NCBI RefSeq assembly: GCF_030381805.1
Contig: NZ_JAUDRH010000003.1
Coordinates: 478,305-542,304, forward strand
Source of the DNA: Chlorogloeopsis sp. ULAP01
GTDB lineage: Bacteria; Cyanobacteriota; Cyanobacteriia; Cyanobacteriales; Nostocaceae
DNA length: 64,000 bases
Direction of reading: 5' to 3'
In this document: in pieces, positions 51,249-60,077 of the stretch
Position numbering within the stretch: position 1 is the stretch's first letter
Layout of the letters: each line of letters begins with the position of its first letter
Notes under the pieces: generated by a model
Database searches by the model: none
What the model saw: the letters and a program-made list of their open reading frames with translations, nothing else
What the model was told of the DNA's origin: nothing
Program-made: the position numbers and the translations under genes

Positions 51249-52523
51249 TTACTCCATCGCCTTTATCAACTTATTCGCTTCTTGCTGCGCTCGCTGCATC
51301 GCCTGCTGTAGTGGTTGCTGCCCCAACAAAGCGCTGACAAACTGGTTATCAAAGCTGTTCATAATTGCTGCCGGATATTTACCTGCTTGCCACGGCATCG
51401 CATAGTCAACTCCTGCTAAAAATGGCGATCGCAACGGATCTTTGTCATAGCCTAATTTCTGTCCTATTGATTTGCGTGTGGGCAAAGCAAAGCCTGTTCC
51501 TGTCCACTTTTCCATGCCTTCTTTACCCGTAAGATAGGAAATTAACTGCCAAGCTTCGCTTTTGTGCTGTGATTGTTTGTTCATCACGTAGGCAACCGTA
51601 AAAACCATTGTGCCTTTTTTATTATTAATAGATGGTACTTCTGCGGTAGCAAACTCTAACTGGGGAAAAGTTTCTTTGAGGAATGGAATAGCCCAGTTAC
51701 CCTCAATCACCATTGCCACTTTGCCTTGACCGAACATTTCACTACCTGAGTTAGTTCCAACGTCAGATTTTTGAGCAGAAGAACGTTCTTTTTGATACTG
51801 CTCTACTACTAATTGCAATCCTTTCAAACCAGCTGCAGAGGCAAAGGTTGCATAACCATTTTCGTCTACTAGTTGCCCACCAAAAGCTCCTATTTTGTAA
51901 GCTTGACGCGCTAACTCCGGAATTACTCCATAACCGTATTGGTCAATTCTACCGTCTTGATTTTTGTCTGTTGTCAATTGCTTGGAGTAGGTACGCAACT
52001 CATCCCAAGTTTTAGGGGGACTAGTCAAACCTACGGCGGTAAATGCTTTTTTGTTATAAAACAGTGTTAATGTGGAATAGTCTTTGGGTAAACCATAAAT
52101 CTGGTGATCGTACTTAAAGCTATTAATTAAATTTTCTTCAAAGTCAGATAAGTCAAAATCGGAAGTAATATAAGCATCTAATGGTTCTAGGACATTCTGA
52201 CTCATGAGGAAAGGAGCCTCAAGAGCATCCAAATAGAAGACATCAGGTGCGGCTTCGCCAACTAAGCGGGTTTTAATTACATCCATGTATTGGTCAGAGA
52301 TAACCTCATACCTTACCTTGATACCTGGATGCTGTGCCTCAAAGTCTTTTAATACTTGTTTTAATAGTTTTTGCTCTATAGGATCTGAACCCCAACCACT
52401 CAGTTTGACGGTGACTGGGGCTGGTTTAGTGGCAGCTCTATGAGTTTGTATCTGCTGACAACTGATTGCCAACAGAGCAATCGCTACTGCCAGGAGTAAA
52501 AAGTTAAAAAAATTCTTTTTCAT
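51249..52523 (-). CDS. Sugar ABC transporter substrate-binding lipoprotein
   Basis: Periplasmic solute receptor of the importer. 424 residues. N-terminal lipoprotein signal: MKKNFFNFLLLAVAIALLAIS then Cys (lipobox LAIS-C). Mature domain of the family SBP_bac_1 (extracellular solute-binding protein 1): VKLSGWGSDPIEQKLLKQVL, DVFYLDALEAPFLMSQ, YGLPKDYSTLTLFYNKKAF, GTNSGSEMFGQGKVAMVIEG, AWQLISYLTGKEGMEKW. The ligand is probably a sugar or sugar alcohol. First gene of the three-gene operon, divergent from the MFS transporter. Confidence 0.95.
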   Translation of the reverse strand: MKKNFFNFLLLAVAIALLAISCQQIQTHRAATKPAPVTVKLSGWGSDPIEQKLLKQVLKDFEAQHPGIKVRYEVISDQYMDVIKTRLVGEAAPDVFYLDALEAPFLMSQNVLEPLDAYITSDFDLSDFEENLINSFKYDHQIYGLPKDYSTLTLFYNKKAFTAVGLTSPPKTWDELRTYSKQLTTDKNQDGRIDQYGYGVIPELARQAYKIGAFGGQLVDENGYATFASAAGLKGLQLVVEQYQKERSSAQKSDVGTNSGSEMFGQGKVAMVIEGNWAIPFLKETFPQLEFATAEVPSINNKKGTMVFTVAYVMNKQSQHKSEAWQLISYLTGKEGMEKWTGTGFALPTRKSIGQKLGYDKDPLRSPFLAGVDYAMPWQAGKYPAAIMNSFDNQFVSALLGQQPLQQAMQRAQQEANKLIKAME

Positions 52524-52872
52524 TACCGCAGAATGAAGACTTTTTCACCAAGTAATGGTTTGTTCTAGCTCTAGAATGATTTTTACAATAATTAAATTTT
52601 TATATAGAAATGCAAGGTAAAATAACGAAAAATTGCAAAATTATTCACATTCATAAGCGGAGAATATGTGTTCACAAACAACTTGATAGATGCTAAGTTT
52701 TACACCCATAGACCTAGCAAAACTATATAAATAAAAAACTTTTTCAGGCTAGTAGTTCGTATGTGGTAATAGACAGCCTTCTGGTTCCGTAAAATTCATT
52801 GCTAATTGCTGTTCTATTTTGTCCACAGGTAATTTTACAAACAATTTTGAATTACGCCCACCTGCTGAGTTC
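52524..52872. other. Divergent spacer between the binding-protein gene and MFS gene
   Basis: 349 bp, AT-rich. Should hold two promoters. No palindrome noted and no gene. Confidence 0.45.
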
Positions 52873-54372
52873 ATGACTTCTGTTCAAGTTGAAACCGCTT
52901 CTCCTTTTGTGCCAGAAATTGCTGCGATCGCATCTGCCCCAACCACACTTTCTCCTGCTCCCATTGCCGAACTCAACCAAAAAGCTCCAAAAAATGGGAT
53001 TCGCAATAGCTTGCGAGCTTCAACTGTTGATGGTGTATTTGCAGGCATCTTTACCATTACCACTAGCGGCATCTTACTGAGTAATTTTCTAGTTGAGTTG
53101 GATGCCAGCCCGATCGCCTTTGGGATGCTCTCTTCTATCCCTATGTTGGTGAATTTAATTCAGCCTTTGGGTGCTTACCTTTCGGAACGTTCTCATAGTC
53201 GCTGCCGCTATTCTCTCATGATTTATGGCCCCTCACGGCTACTATGGCTGATTCTAGTAGCGGGGATTGCAGCTTTCAGTTGGGGATTAATGAATTCTCA
53301 GCAGTTAGTAGTATTGACGCTTTTAATCGTTCTATTCAGCCATTTATGCGGAGGGCTGGGAAGCGCTTCGTGGTTGAGTTGGATGGCAATGCTAGTTCAT
53401 CGGCGGTTGCGGGGACGGTATTTTGGTATCCGCAACAGTCTTGTTAGCCTCACGAATTTAATTTGCGTACCTTTAGCCGGGGTGGCAGTCTCCACGTGGC
53501 GTGGTGGCACTCTCCAAGGTTATGGAGTGGTGCTATTTATCGGAATTTTATCGGGAATTGCCAGCTTGGGATGTCAGTACTTTAAAGTGGATGTAAATCC
53601 CCAAGAGCAAAACACTTATTCTACAAAGATTTTTCCTGAAAAAGCAGTTGATTTAGATCCAAATAATTTAGATACCACAAGCGATTGCCAACCAACAATT
53701 GACAACCCAGTGCCTGAAATTAATCCTTGGCAAAATATTCTTAAAGACACTAACTTTTTAATATTTCTGCTTTACTTCAGTTTCTGGATGTTTGCTGTGA
53801 ACCTTAGCGCCCCTTTCTTTAACCTCTATATGCTCGACACGCTTGATATAGATGTTAGTTGGGTGACACTCTACAGTAGCGTTCAGGCGGCAGCAAATAT
53901 GTTAATGCTAATTGTGTGGGGTAAGCTAGCAGACAGAATCGGCAACCGTCTCATTCTCTTCTTTGTTGGTATCTTATTTGCGATCGCGCCCCTATTATGG
54001 TTAGGCATTAGCCATAATTCTCTCAGCTTGTGGTTTTGGCTGCCAATGTTACACATTTTCCTGGGCGGAACCGGAGCAGCAATTGATTTGTGCGGCAACA
54101 CCATGCAATTAGAGGTTGCACCAGTCAAAAATCAATCTATATATTTTGCCACAATCGCCGCCGTTGCTGGTTTCTGTGGCGCTTTCGGTACAACTCTAGG
54201 TGGTTTGATCATCCAAAATACTTACTTCGGAGGTTTAGCGGGTTTATTTGCCCTTTCAACCATGTTCCGAATTCTTGCACTTTTACCTCTAATGTTTGTA
54301 CAAGAAGCACGGGGACAATCTTTTCTTCAGACTTTTCAAGGATTGCGGCAAGTTCGCAAAAAGTTAGCTTGA
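52873..54372 (+). CDS. MFS transporter
   Basis: Membrane transporter of the major facilitator superfamily, about 499 residues from ATG 52873 (the frame extends to a TTG at 52819). After a ~55-residue polar N-tail, about 12 hydrophobic segments are separated by a central soluble loop (about residues 240-290). LRGRYFGIRNSLVSLTNLI, typical of the loop between helices 4 and 5 in this subgroup, is present; the second half starts NFLIFLLYFSFWMFAVNLSA. Substrate not predictable; possibly a drug, sugar or metabolite. Divergent from the sugar ABC operon. Confidence 0.9.
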   Translation: MTSVQVETASPFVPEIAAIASAPTTLSPAPIAELNQKAPKNGIRNSLRASTVDGVFAGIFTITTSGILLSNFLVELDASPIAFGMLSSIPMLVNLIQPLGAYLSERSHSRCRYSLMIYGPSRLLWLILVAGIAAFSWGLMNSQQLVVLTLLIVLFSHLCGGLGSASWLSWMAMLVHRRLRGRYFGIRNSLVSLTNLICVPLAGVAVSTWRGGTLQGYGVVLFIGILSGIASLGCQYFKVDVNPQEQNTYSTKIFPEKAVDLDPNNLDTTSDCQPTIDNPVPEINPWQNILKDTNFLIFLLYFSFWMFAVNLSAPFFNLYMLDTLDIDVSWVTLYSSVQAAANMLMLIVWGKLADRIGNRLILFFVGILFAIAPLLWLGISHNSLSLWFWLPMLHIFLGGTGAAIDLCGNTMQLEVAPVKNQSIYFATIAAVAGFCGAFGTTLGGLIIQNTYFGGLAGLFALSTMFRILALLPLMFVQEARGQSFLQTFQGLRQVRKKLA

Positions 54373-54375
54373 AGT

Positions 54376-54435
54376 TAGGGGAGCCAGCGCCGTGCGGAGA
54401 CTCCGCTCTGTTAAGGTGCCTGGCGTGCTAGGGGC
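54376..54435. repeat. Dispersed palindromic repeat, opposite copy of 10315-10376
   Basis: Reads ttaggggagccagcgccgtg then cggagactccgctctgttaag and cctggcgtgctaggggctag; its reverse complement is nearly identical to the second unit at 10315-10376. It lies directly after the MFS stop. Confidence 0.8.
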
Positions 54436-54495
54436 TAGAAACTAGGAGCTAAGAAGACGCGGAGAGAGAATTCCCCGTGTCCCCGTGTTCTCTTC

Positions 54496-55455
54496 CTACT
54501 CAGCAGCAGTAGAACTTAGACTCATAGTCTTTTCCCACAAAACCATGTTATTAGTTGTGGTAACTGTGGAGGGCTGATGTAAGGCTATCAATTGTGCCAG
54601 AGTTTGCTTCAATTCTGTCCGAGGCACAATCTCATCTACAAAGCCGTGTTGGAGCAAATCTTCAGCAGTTTGGAAATCATCTGGCAGTTTTTCTCTTAAA
54701 GTTTGCTCAATGACTCGCCTACCCGCAAAACCAATAGTGGCTTTGGGTTCTGCCAAAATGATATCGCCTAACATTGCAAAACTAGCAGTAACGCCGCCTG
54801 TAGTCGGATTGGTTAATACAGGAATGTACAATAGCCGTGCTTCTTGATGGCGTTGTAGAGCTGCGGAGATTTTTGCCATCTGCATCAGCGAGAGCATTCC
54901 TTCTTGCATCCTGGCTCCGCCAGAGGTACAAACTATCACCACAGGATACCGTCGCTGAGTAGCTTGTTCAATTAAGCGGGTGAGCTTTTCTCCCACGACG
55001 GAACCCATGCTACCACCCATAAATCGGAAGTCCATCACGCCCAGGGCAATAGGCAAACCATTAATTTCACCCAAACCTGTTTTTACGGCGTCTACTAAGC
55101 CAAGTTTTTCTTGCGTTTCCCGGAGACGATCGCTATAGGCTTTGCGATCGCGAAATCCCAAAGGATCGGCAGGGCGTAAATGCTCATCCATCGCTCTCCA
55201 CGTACCAGGATCGATGAGTTGGCGGATACGTTCATCACTATCAACTCGATTATGATGTTCGCATTCCGTGCATACCATTAAATTGGTTTTCAGGTCTTTA
55301 GTATATGTTAAGACACCACACTGAGGACATTTATGCCACAGCCCATCAGCAATTTCACGCTCTTGACGTTCGAGGCTGATAGCACCAGATTTACGTCGAT
55401 TGGCAAACCAATCAAATAAAGACTTTAAACCACGTGTTTCTTCGTTATTCGCCAT
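54496..55455 (-). CDS. accD: Acetyl-CoA carboxylase carboxyltransferase beta subunit
   Basis: Carboxyltransferase subunit that makes malonyl-CoA for fatty-acid synthesis. About 319 residues. The N-terminal zinc ribbon has four Cys: CPQCGVLTY and VCTECEHHNRV. The carboxyltransferase core shows GEINGLPIALGVMDFRFMGG, GGARMQEGMLSLMQM, TNPTTGGVTASFAMLGDI and GFAGRRVIEQTLREKLP. The upstream frame adds five residues (to 55470), but MANNEETRGLKSLFDWF is the family start, so I chose ATG 55455. No accA or other acc genes nearby. Confidence 0.97.
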   Translation of the reverse strand: MANNEETRGLKSLFDWFANRRKSGAISLERQEREIADGLWHKCPQCGVLTYTKDLKTNLMVCTECEHHNRVDSDERIRQLIDPGTWRAMDEHLRPADPLGFRDRKAYSDRLRETQEKLGLVDAVKTGLGEINGLPIALGVMDFRFMGGSMGSVVGEKLTRLIEQATQRRYPVVIVCTSGGARMQEGMLSLMQMAKISAALQRHQEARLLYIPVLTNPTTGGVTASFAMLGDIILAEPKATIGFAGRRVIEQTLREKLPDDFQTAEDLLQHGFVDEIVPRTELKQTLAQLIALHQPSTVTTTNNMVLWEKTMSLSSTAAE

Positions 55456-56088
55456 TTGTTTTTTATGCAAGTGAATAGTATGTCAAACGTAGGTTAATGT
55501 AATTGGCGGTCAAATTTTTCTTCTAACCGATTCAGACCTTATTTTGCATCTTTGGTTGCCAGCTTAACGAAAATACGTAAACCAATTCAAGTCCGTTGTT
55601 CTGATTCTAGGGAAATTAATAGCAGCAACGCAGGCAATATATCCTTGAAAAGTAGTTGCAAAGCTGCTGGCATAACAGCCCCAAAATAGAACTTCACCCC
55701 CCAATCAATAAATTACTTGTTGTTGTGTCATTAGTTGCGCTCGGCAGGTTGTGTCGAGTCAGAAGCGATCGCTGCATCAGTTCCACTTGCCAGTATGCTC
55801 TCGTTATTTCAGAGGGTAATCCAAGTCACAAGATTATGTTAACAGAAGTTTAATGACATAAGAGGTAATGAAACTTACAGTTGTATGTTGTTTGCAAAGG
55901 AAGAGAGGAAGACGCAAGAACGTGGAGAGTGGGGAATTAGGCTTGAGGATTAGGAATTTCTCTTTCCCAGGCTGGCAGCCCAGGAAAGCATTGATTGAGA
56001 TCACGAGGCGGAGCCTCCCAGTTTCCATCACCATGCAGAGTATGGTAATGAGAAATTTTTTGTTCCCTGATTCCCTGTCCCCTATTTA
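55456..56088. other. Intergenic region between pilD and accD
   Basis: 633 bp. It contains the accD promoter and one dispersed repeat (55968-56056, listed separately). The remainder shows no gene; plus-strand frames at 55656 and 55868 are not protein-like. Confidence 0.5.
55968..56056. repeat. Dispersed repeat, copy A (opposite to 59357-59457)
   Basis: The unit reads ccaggctggcagcccagg, attgattgaga, aggcggagcctccc, then catcaccatgcagagtatgg and taatgag. It contains two hairpins: aggcggagcct and catcaccatg...catggt-type pairing. The reverse-complement copy at 59357-59457 carries an extra ~25-nt hairpin. It lies downstream of pilD. Confidence 0.8.
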
Positions 56089-56982
56089 TCAACTCCCATG
56101 AAAAAATAATTGCAGATAGGTAGACAAAATTGCCTCGCCACCAAACACAACAATTAAGGCTCCTGAAGCAAGGAAAGGGCCAAAAGGCATCTTTTGTCCC
56201 CATTTTTGAGGCAGTGTTGGGCGGGGATTTTGACTGGTAATTTGATGCGACTGTCTTGAGATTGAAGCGTGAGCGCCATGCCGCGATAAGAAAATTGCAC
56301 CACCACCCACCAATGCTCCCAAAAAACAAGCCACAAAAGCAGCTAAGAGCAAATGCTTCCAACCTAACCATGCTCCCATCATTGCTGCTAGTTTCGCGTC
56401 GCCTCCACCCATTGCTGTTTTACCAAAGACAATAGAACCAACAGTGGCGATCGCATTAAACAGCCATAATCCCAGCACAGCTCCTGATATTGCTGTCATT
56501 GAGTGATTTGCCCATCCCACCCATCTAGTTTCTGACAGAAAACCAACTATCATCTGAAATGCTATCCCCAGTACTAACCCTGACTGAGTCAGTGGATTGG
56601 GTAAGGTCATGGTATCCAAATCAATTAGCGATAAGGTGAGTAACCAGCTACAAAAAACCCAATAGCCAAGTGTCAATGGCGATACATGAAACATCCAAAA
56701 AATCAGCAAAAATAAACATCCTGTCACCGCTTCTACCACTGGGTAACGCAGAGAAATCTTACTTCGACAATAGCGACAGCGTCCCTTTAACCACAACCAG
56801 CCTAAAACTGGTACATTGTCGTAAGCTTGGAGTTGATTTAGGCAATGTGGACAGCGAGAAGGGGGAAACAGAATCGACAAACCAGCAGGCAGTCGATAAA
56901 CAACAACATTGATAAAGCTGCCAATAGACGCACCTAAGGCAAACACGATCACATTCGCCAATGTGACTATCAAAAGATCCAT
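56089..56982 (-). CDS. pilD: Prepilin peptidase (leader peptidase / N-methyltransferase)
   Basis: Membrane aspartic protease that processes type IV pilins and pseudopilins. 297 residues. N-terminal methyltransferase domain has the CPHC / CRYC zinc-like motif (SRCPHCLNQL, GRCRYCRSK). The peptidase domain has two catalytic Asp: LSLIDLDTMTLP and MGGGDAKLAAM (the GxGD motif). About eight spans. The C-terminal part has a loop of ~40 polar residues (RHGAHASISRQSHQITSQ...) followed by a final span. Not adjacent to pilin genes. Confidence 0.94.
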   Translation of the reverse strand: MDLLIVTLANVIVFALGASIGSFINVVVYRLPAGLSILFPPSRCPHCLNQLQAYDNVPVLGWLWLKGRCRYCRSKISLRYPVVEAVTGCLFLLIFWMFHVSPLTLGYWVFCSWLLTLSLIDLDTMTLPNPLTQSGLVLGIAFQMIVGFLSETRWVGWANHSMTAISGAVLGLWLFNAIATVGSIVFGKTAMGGGDAKLAAMMGAWLGWKHLLLAAFVACFLGALVGGGAIFLSRHGAHASISRQSHQITSQNPRPTLPQKWGQKMPFGPFLASGALIVVFGGEAILSTYLQLFFHGS

Positions 56983-57064
56983 ATATCGTCTTTAGTCATT
57001 TGTCCTTGGTCTTTTATACTTGCTCATTCCTCGTTTGTACAAACCAAAGACTATTAACTATTGA

Positions 57065-57325
57065 CTAATACATATACGATTCAATTTGATTCAAAGGCAC
57101 AAAACATTCTTCAGGCAAGAGGACAGGTTGATTTGTAAAAATCACCTTACCTCGGTGATTAACGCGATTAATTGCTACACCAGATGGTTGTCCAGCCACT
57201 TCGGGATGTACTTCACAGTATGTGTAGTAAATTTGTCCAGCAGATCGGATCAGCGCGGGGTCGATCAGGGGTGGCTGGTGCTTTGGGCTGGTAAAGTTTG
57301 CTTGTGGTTGTTTTACAGCGTACAC
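57065..57325 (-). CDS. Small conserved-looking cyanobacterial protein (86 aa)
   Basis: Family not recognised. Soluble, with a Tyr/Pro/Val-rich central region (SAGQIYYTYCEVHPEVAGQP followed by SGVAINRVNHRGKVIFTNQP) that looks like short strands, and a helical end. Single Cys. Alone between pilD and leuB. The compact strand pattern makes it a probable real gene. Confidence 0.7.
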   Translation of the reverse strand: MYAVKQPQANFTSPKHQPPLIDPALIRSAGQIYYTYCEVHPEVAGQPSGVAINRVNHRGKVIFTNQPVLLPEECFVPLNQIESYMY

Positions 57326-57414
57326 TGCTTACTGAATGGCTTGCTAAGTTTTGTTTTTAGTTTATACGAAAGTTCCAACATATAGTTGCCAATATTGCCA
57401 TTGCGATTAAAAAA

Positions 57415-58500
57415 TTATTGTTCAAGCATTTGAATCAATGCTTTACCCATAGCTTGGCAACCTAAAAGCTTCATGCCAGGAGACATAATATCCCCAGTAC
57501 GAACACCGCTTTCTAGAACCTGTAAAACTCCTTGTTCAATAAAATCTGCTGCTGCTGGTTGGTTTAAACTGTAGCGTAGCATCATTGCTGCACTCAAAAC
57601 TTGTGCGAGAGGATTAGCTTTATCTTGTCCTGCAATATCGGGGGCAGAACCGTGAACAGGTTCAAAGACTCCCGCCCCAGATGCACCCAAACTAGCAGAA
57701 GGTAACATTCCAATACTACCAGTAAGCATGGCAGCAGCATCTGAGAGTATATCGCCAAACAGGTTACCCGTAACGATGGTATCAAACTGCTTGGGAGCGC
57801 GTAACAGTTGCATGGCGGCATTATCTACATACATATGAGTAACTTCCACATCTGGATATTCTGCCGCTAATTTCGTGATGCGATCGCGCCACAATTGAGA
57901 TACTTCCAGAACATTAGCTTTATCTACCGAACATAGTTTTCCTCGACGTTTGCGTGCTGTTTCAAATGCCACCCTGCCAATGCGATCGATTTCAGATTCG
58001 GTGTAAGCCATTGTATTTACACCTCGTTTCTCACCAGTTTCTGTTTCAAAAATCCCCTTGGGTTTACCAAAGTAAATGCCGCCTGTGAGTTCGCGTACCA
58101 CCATAATATCGACGCCTTCCACAACTTCTGGTTTTAAGCTGGAGGCATCAATTAACTGAGGTAAAATTTTCGCTGGACGCAAATTGGCAAATAATCCCAA
58201 ACCCGCACGCAATCCGAGTAAGCCTGCTTCTGGACGTAAATGAGATGGTAAAGTATCCCACTTATAACCACCGATCGCCGCCAATAATATAGCATCGCTA
58301 TTGCGACACATATCTAAAGTAGCAGTTGGCAGAGGTTCGCCTGTTGCGTCAATTGCCGCACCGCCGATTAATCCTTCTTGGAATTCAAAATCAATATCAA
58401 ATTTTTTTCCTACAACCTTGAGCACATCTACCGACACAGCGATAATTTCAGGGCCAATGCCATCGCCAGGAAGTAGGGTTATGCGGTATTGCTGTGCCAT
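57415..58500 (-). CDS. leuB: 3-Isopropylmalate dehydrogenase
   Basis: NAD-dependent oxidative decarboxylation in leucine biosynthesis. 361 residues. ITLLPGDGIGPEIIAVSVDV start, LLGLRAGLGLFANLRPAKI with substrate Arg residues, VVRELTGGIYFGKPKG, VDKANVLEVSQLWRD (Lys-Asn site), YVDNAAMQLLRAPKQFDTIV and NLFGDILSDAAAMLTGSIGM supply the metal Asp residues, and FEPVHGSAPDIAGQ the nucleotide loop. Single gene; other leu genes not adjacent. Confidence 0.98.
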   Translation of the reverse strand: MAQQYRITLLPGDGIGPEIIAVSVDVLKVVGKKFDIDFEFQEGLIGGAAIDATGEPLPTATLDMCRNSDAILLAAIGGYKWDTLPSHLRPEAGLLGLRAGLGLFANLRPAKILPQLIDASSLKPEVVEGVDIMVVRELTGGIYFGKPKGIFETETGEKRGVNTMAYTESEIDRIGRVAFETARKRRGKLCSVDKANVLEVSQLWRDRITKLAAEYPDVEVTHMYVDNAAMQLLRAPKQFDTIVTGNLFGDILSDAAAMLTGSIGMLPSASLGASGAGVFEPVHGSAPDIAGQDKANPLAQVLSAAMMLRYSLNQPAAADFIEQGVLQVLESGVRTGDIMSPGMKLLGCQAMGKALIQMLEQ

Positions 58501-58625
58501 AGTTTCGTTTTGACTGGATAAGTATTTAATCGTGCAAAAATCCTCGCAGATTAAATATCATATCGAGCAATTGCACCAATAGAGCTTTTAATTTCTTTTT
58601 CCAGTCACACAAAAAAAGCACCTGC

Positions 58626-58871
58626 TCAAACTGCAACAGCTTGCAATTCTAATGCACAAACTTGTGCATCCCGACGAGAAACAATCCGCAACTCATGGGG
58701 ATAACGCGGGCGTGGATCGTCCACTAACCAGATTGGAGGCACCATCATGGCTTCATAGTAATCAATCTGATGTAAAACCCCTGGTTTGTCTTTGAGTTCT
58801 ACTATCGTCCCCGGTGGATACTCAAACATTTCATTCCAATCGATTGCTGACTCGGTGTTCATCGCACTCAA
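58626..58871 (-). CDS. Small conserved-looking protein (81 aa), unknown function
   Basis: Family not recognised. Soluble: IDWNEMFEYPPGTIVELKDK then PGVLHQIDYYEAMMVPPIWL and VDDPRPRYPHELRIVSRRDA. Acidic/aromatic and Pro-rich, with a beta-strand look, as in small SH3-like proteins. The ATG at 58871 or 58862 may be used. Plausible real gene of this lineage. Confidence 0.7.
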   Translation of the reverse strand: MSAMNTESAIDWNEMFEYPPGTIVELKDKPGVLHQIDYYEAMMVPPIWLVDDPRPRYPHELRIVSRRDAQVCALELQAVAV

Positions 58872-58975
58872 CTATTCCAATACCTCAAACGCTTTTCTTC
58901 TAATACAACCAACGATGGTTTGCGATCGCCCTAGCTGCGCCCTTGGAGCATCGCCTCAAGAACCAATTCTCTCAA

Positions 58976-59224
58976 TCAACAATAGAACTGGCTTCTGTTG
59001 AGAACAACTTCACCATGATCCGGAACCCAGGCAACCCAAGTGTCTGGAGATTCCTGACAGAGCAACTTGGCTTCGTCAAAACCGTATTCACTGGGAGGCT
59101 GGAGCAACTTTACCCAGGCATCACGGTTGTAAGTGATGTGGCAAACCGGATTCCAGCCTGAAGCGATCGCTCCCTCTAGGATGGGTGTTGGTGAATAAGA
59201 TGAATAGGTTGTTGGAAGAGACAT
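58976..59224 (-). CDS. Small conserved-looking protein (82 aa), unknown function
   Basis: Family not recognised. Soluble: TPILEGAIASGWNPVCHITY then NRDAWVKLLQPPSEYGFDEA, KLLCQESPDTWVAWVPDHGE and VVLNRSQFYC. Several Trp, three Cys and strand-turn alternation suggest a folded protein. It and the preceding small gene lie on the same strand about 100 bp apart. Confidence 0.65.
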   Translation of the reverse strand: MSLPTTYSSYSPTPILEGAIASGWNPVCHITYNRDAWVKLLQPPSEYGFDEAKLLCQESPDTWVAWVPDHGEVVLNRSQFYC

Positions 59225-59356
59225 ACTCGAAAACTTGTGACTAAACTAAATAAATAAAATAATTTCTGTATTCATTTTTACAAAATTGCAGCATAATCGC
59301 TCAATTGTTCTAAATAAATTAACAAATCCTGACATAGTTGAATCTATACTGTTCAA

Positions 59357-59457
59357 AATTTCTCATTACCATGCTCTGCATGGTGATGAAAACAGGAGGC
59401 TCTGCCTCATGAAGAGGAGGCGGAGCCTCAATCAATGTTTTCCCAGTTGAAGCCTGA
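59357..59457. repeat. Dispersed repeat, copy B (opposite to 55968-56056)
   Basis: Contains catgctctgcatggtgatg, an added hairpin aggaggctctgcctc-at-gaagaggaggcggagcctc, then aatcaatgttttccc. The flanks aaaatttctcattacc and attgattgag match the opposite-strand copy at 55968-56056. Copies differ mainly by the extra hairpin. Confidence 0.8.
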
Positions 59458-59477
59458 AAAAGAGAAAATAAACCTTC

Positions 59478-59531
59478 TGCCACGGCGCTCCTTGTTCGCC
59501 CGCAGGTGGCGAACCCGCGCCTCCTCAGCCA
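59478..59531. repeat. Dispersed hairpin repeat, copy B (opposite to 32940-32998)
   Basis: Reads ccacggcgctccttgttcgc then ccgcaggtggcgaacccgc and gcctcctca; its reverse complement is nearly identical to 32943-32995. Contains the TTCGCC / GGCGAA hairpin. Lies just upstream of the tRNA. Confidence 0.82.
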
Positions 59532-59591
59532 TCTGCCTTCTTCAACAGATTCAAGTCACAAAGTTTACTCAAAAGTGTTTTGAAAATCTAA

Positions 59592-59664
59592 TGGAGCTAA
59601 GCGGATTCGAACCGCTGGCCTCTGCAATGCCATTGCAGCGCTCTACCAACTGAGCTATAACCCC
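59592..59664 (-). tRNA. tRNA-Ala (GGC)
   Basis: The minus strand folds as a full cloverleaf of 73 nt: acceptor GGGGTTA / TAGCTCC, D arm AGCTCAGTTGGTAGAGC, anticodon stem CTGCA / TGCAG around loop ATGGCAT (anticodon GGC), and T arm AGCGGTTCGAATCCGCT. Discriminator A. CCA is not encoded. GGC reads GCC/GCU alanine codons. Confidence 0.96.
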
Positions 59665-59786
59665 GCGTAGTGCGTTATATACATTAACTTAATATTTAGG
59701 TGCTTGTCAATGTGCTTTGCTGAGAAGCTTTATAAACAAAAGTTAAGTAATTAATAGGCTTTTTCTATTTATTAATAACTTACTTT

Positions 59787-59978
59787 TTAAGCGACTTTCA
59801 GTAAATAGCTCATACAATGACCCATTAAAAAGTAAACTACCATCATGGCTGCCGCAGCCGTTGCCACCAACAAACCTGCCAACATTAAAGAAAATTCCTT
59901 ATTTTCGTAGGCTTTTTCCATTAGATGTAGCGACCAAGCCACTAGCGCTACATCAAAAACTAAAATAGGAATCAACAT
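59787..59978 (-). CDS. Small two-span membrane protein (63 aa)
   Basis: Two hydrophobic segments (about 3-18, IPILVFDVALVAWSLHL; about 32-52, LMLAGLLVATAAAAMMVVYF) joined by a polar loop with KAYENKEFS. Ends GHCMSYLLKVA. No family named; likely a conserved cyanobacterial small membrane protein. The compact size and absence of repeats make it a credible gene. Confidence 0.65.
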   Translation of the reverse strand: MLIPILVFDVALVAWSLHLMEKAYENKEFSLMLAGLLVATAAAAMMVVYFLMGHCMSYLLKVA

Positions 59979-60077
59979 ATTTCTTAATATTTTTTAATGC
60001 TTCTTAGCCAATATTAACACCGTTTTCGGGAACTGTGTTGAGTACTAGCAGTGTGTTCTAGTCAAGGATTGGCATTC

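Larger units (their letters stand above)
59225..59591. other. Intergenic region upstream of the tRNA
   Basis: 367 bp with two dispersed repeats (59357-59457 and 59478-59531) and no gene; the plus-strand frame at 59435-59653 overlaps the tRNA and is spurious. Confidence 0.6.

Noticed and set aside
59435..59653. Plus-strand frame overlapping the tRNA
   Set aside because: Starts in a dispersed repeat and runs through the antisense of tRNA-Ala; not coding.
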